A stretch of 5,545 bases of DNA, from assembly GCA_001801485.1 (NCBI GenBank), contig MGXV01000045.1:1-5545 (forward strand), written 5' to 3'. Position numbers and translations under genes: made by a program. A model generated the notes under the pieces. It saw nothing but the letters and a program-made list of their open reading frames with translations, did not search any database and was not told the DNA's origin. This DNA is from Gammaproteobacteria bacterium RIFCSPHIGHO2_12_FULL_37_14 (GTDB lineage Bacteria > Pseudomonadota > Gammaproteobacteria > DSM-16500). This document shows, in pieces, positions 4,729 through 5,545 of the stretch (the stretch's first letter is position 1; each line of letters opens with the position of its first letter).

Positions 4729-5545
4729 TACAGATATAAGTGGATGGATCCCATCAGGAACTGGCAATTATGACGTGATATGGGAAGCTGGAAGAGCAAG
4801 GTTGAGAATATACCAGTGTTCAAATGCATATATGGAACAAACGTTTGTTGTAGACAGAGATACATTAACATTTGATTGGCAAACATATTCAGACAATTGG
4901 TATGAAGACGCAGGTTGGAACTTAATAATAGGTGGAACGACCGTAATAAGTGAAGGACTTGCTACAGCTAAATCTGGAGGATATTCAGGAACTAAAACTG
5001 TCAACGTATCCACGTATATGGGACAGACTGCAACAATAAAATTTCAGGTAACACCAGGTACATACTGCAGAAATGGAGACCATGCAAACACATATCTATG
5101 GGTAGATAACGTAACGTTAACAAACACAACTACTGGAACTCTAGATATAAGAACGCACGATGTTAATCAAAATCCCATAACAGATGCATATATTTTCATA
5201 GACGATGTTATTCAACCAGTACTAACTCCAGCAATAATTACAGGACTATCTACTGGCAACCATCAGTTAAAATTGACAAAAACAGGATATATTGATACAT
5301 TTGCAATTACAAATATAAATTTAAATCAAACTACTATTGAAGATTTAGTCTTGGTCCTGGCTATAGCAAATATAACCGCAATTGATATAGTCATAAGTCC
5401 TGGCCCATATATACAACCAAGTACAACGACTGCTACTATAACATGGCAAAATACTGGCACTTTACAGGGATCATTTGATCCTGCAATAATAATTACTAAA
5501 TTTTCTGATGGCACAACGACACGTATGAATATTGGAATTAATATA
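4703..5545 (+). CDS. Large adhesin-like protein with CBM-like, PEGA-like and CARDB-like domains (3' end outside window)
   Basis: The frame is open from ATG 4703 to the end of the window, giving 281 residues without a stop. Residues 2-141 look like a jelly-roll carbohydrate-binding domain: NGTFDTDISGW at the start, LTFDWQTY and YSGTKTVNVSTY inside, and YLWVDNVTLT as the closing strand. Residues 144-215 look like a PEGA or carboxypeptidase-regulatory-type domain (GTLDIRTHD, AYIFIDD, ITGLSTGNHQLKLTKTGYID). Residues 222-281 look like a CARDB-type beta-sandwich (ITAIDIVISPGPY, ATITWQNTGTLQGSFDPAII). Such chains bind glycans or extend a binding head. No signal peptide is present, which favours a virion protein over a secreted one. 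AAAAGGA at 4684-4690 is 12 bases before the ATG, rather far, so the start is moderately sure. The first two and a half domains are intact; Arg codons are AGR except one CGT near the end. Confidence 0.75.
   Translation, partial: MVITNGTFDTDISGWIPSGTGNYDVIWEAGRARLRIYQCSNAYMEQTFVVDRDTLTFDWQTYSDNWYEDAGWNLIIGGTTVISEGLATAKSGGYSGTKTVNVSTYMGQTATIKFQVTPGTYCRNGDHANTYLWVDNVTLTNTTTGTLDIRTHDVNQNPITDAYIFIDDVIQPVLTPAIITGLSTGNHQLKLTKTGYIDTFAITNINLNQTTIEDLVLVLAIANITAIDIVISPGPYIQPSTTTATITWQNTGTLQGSFDPAIIITKFSDGTTTRMNIGINI

Overview
This AT-rich window (Arg codons mostly AGA/AGG, almost every gene on the + strand) looks like the receptor-binding or structural end of a virus or provirus genome. The anchor is an intact 632-residue tail-fibre-type protein with four copies of the GGNVGIGTT-type fibre motif and a GIKFPDGTTQTT pre-C-terminal motif. 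Around it lie proteins built from extracellular-type beta domains: a PKD domain, a jelly-roll carbohydrate-binding-like domain, and PEGA-like and CARDB-like domains. None has a signal peptide, which fits virion components better than secreted host proteins. PKD/PEGA/CARDB combinations and AGR-biased arginine codons are common in archaea, so an archaeal virus is my first guess, but a bacterial phage is not excluded. Shine-Dalgarno sites are clear for some genes and missing for others.

Layout: 2-256 is the end of a radical SAM protein (SPASM domain). 272-662 is a broken gene with a TPR-like start, a CPLC zinc-type motif and what looks like a methyltransferase C-terminus, with the catalytic middle absent. 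684-1199 is an intact PKD-domain protein with a dockerin-like tail. 1281-1525 is the remnant of an unrecognised protein, broken by one frameshift. 1581-3479 is the tail fibre. 3632-3864 is a second, truncated copy of the fibre's N-terminal domain, out of frame with its start codon by one base. 3887-4216 is a coiled-coil protein made of two 47-residue repeats. 4255-4728 is a run of very short overlapping reading frames, the last one frameshifted. 4703-5545 is the first 281 residues of a large multi-domain adhesin-like protein that runs off the window.

The working picture is a tail-tip/adhesion cassette: the fibre and the CBM/PEGA/CARDB and PKD proteins would bind host surface structures, and the small coiled-coil and short genes may be accessory or assembly proteins. 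The upstream SPASM and methyltransferase remnants belong to a separate modification cluster. Two features dominate the hunt. Five frame breaks all need one added base and all sit at homopolymers, so they reflect either uncorrected sequencing errors or real decay. The fibre gene also changes arginine codon usage after about residue 200, as expected if a native N-terminal anchor carries an imported receptor-binding part. I saw no tRNA, rRNA, CRISPR array, transposase, integrase or convincing terminator.
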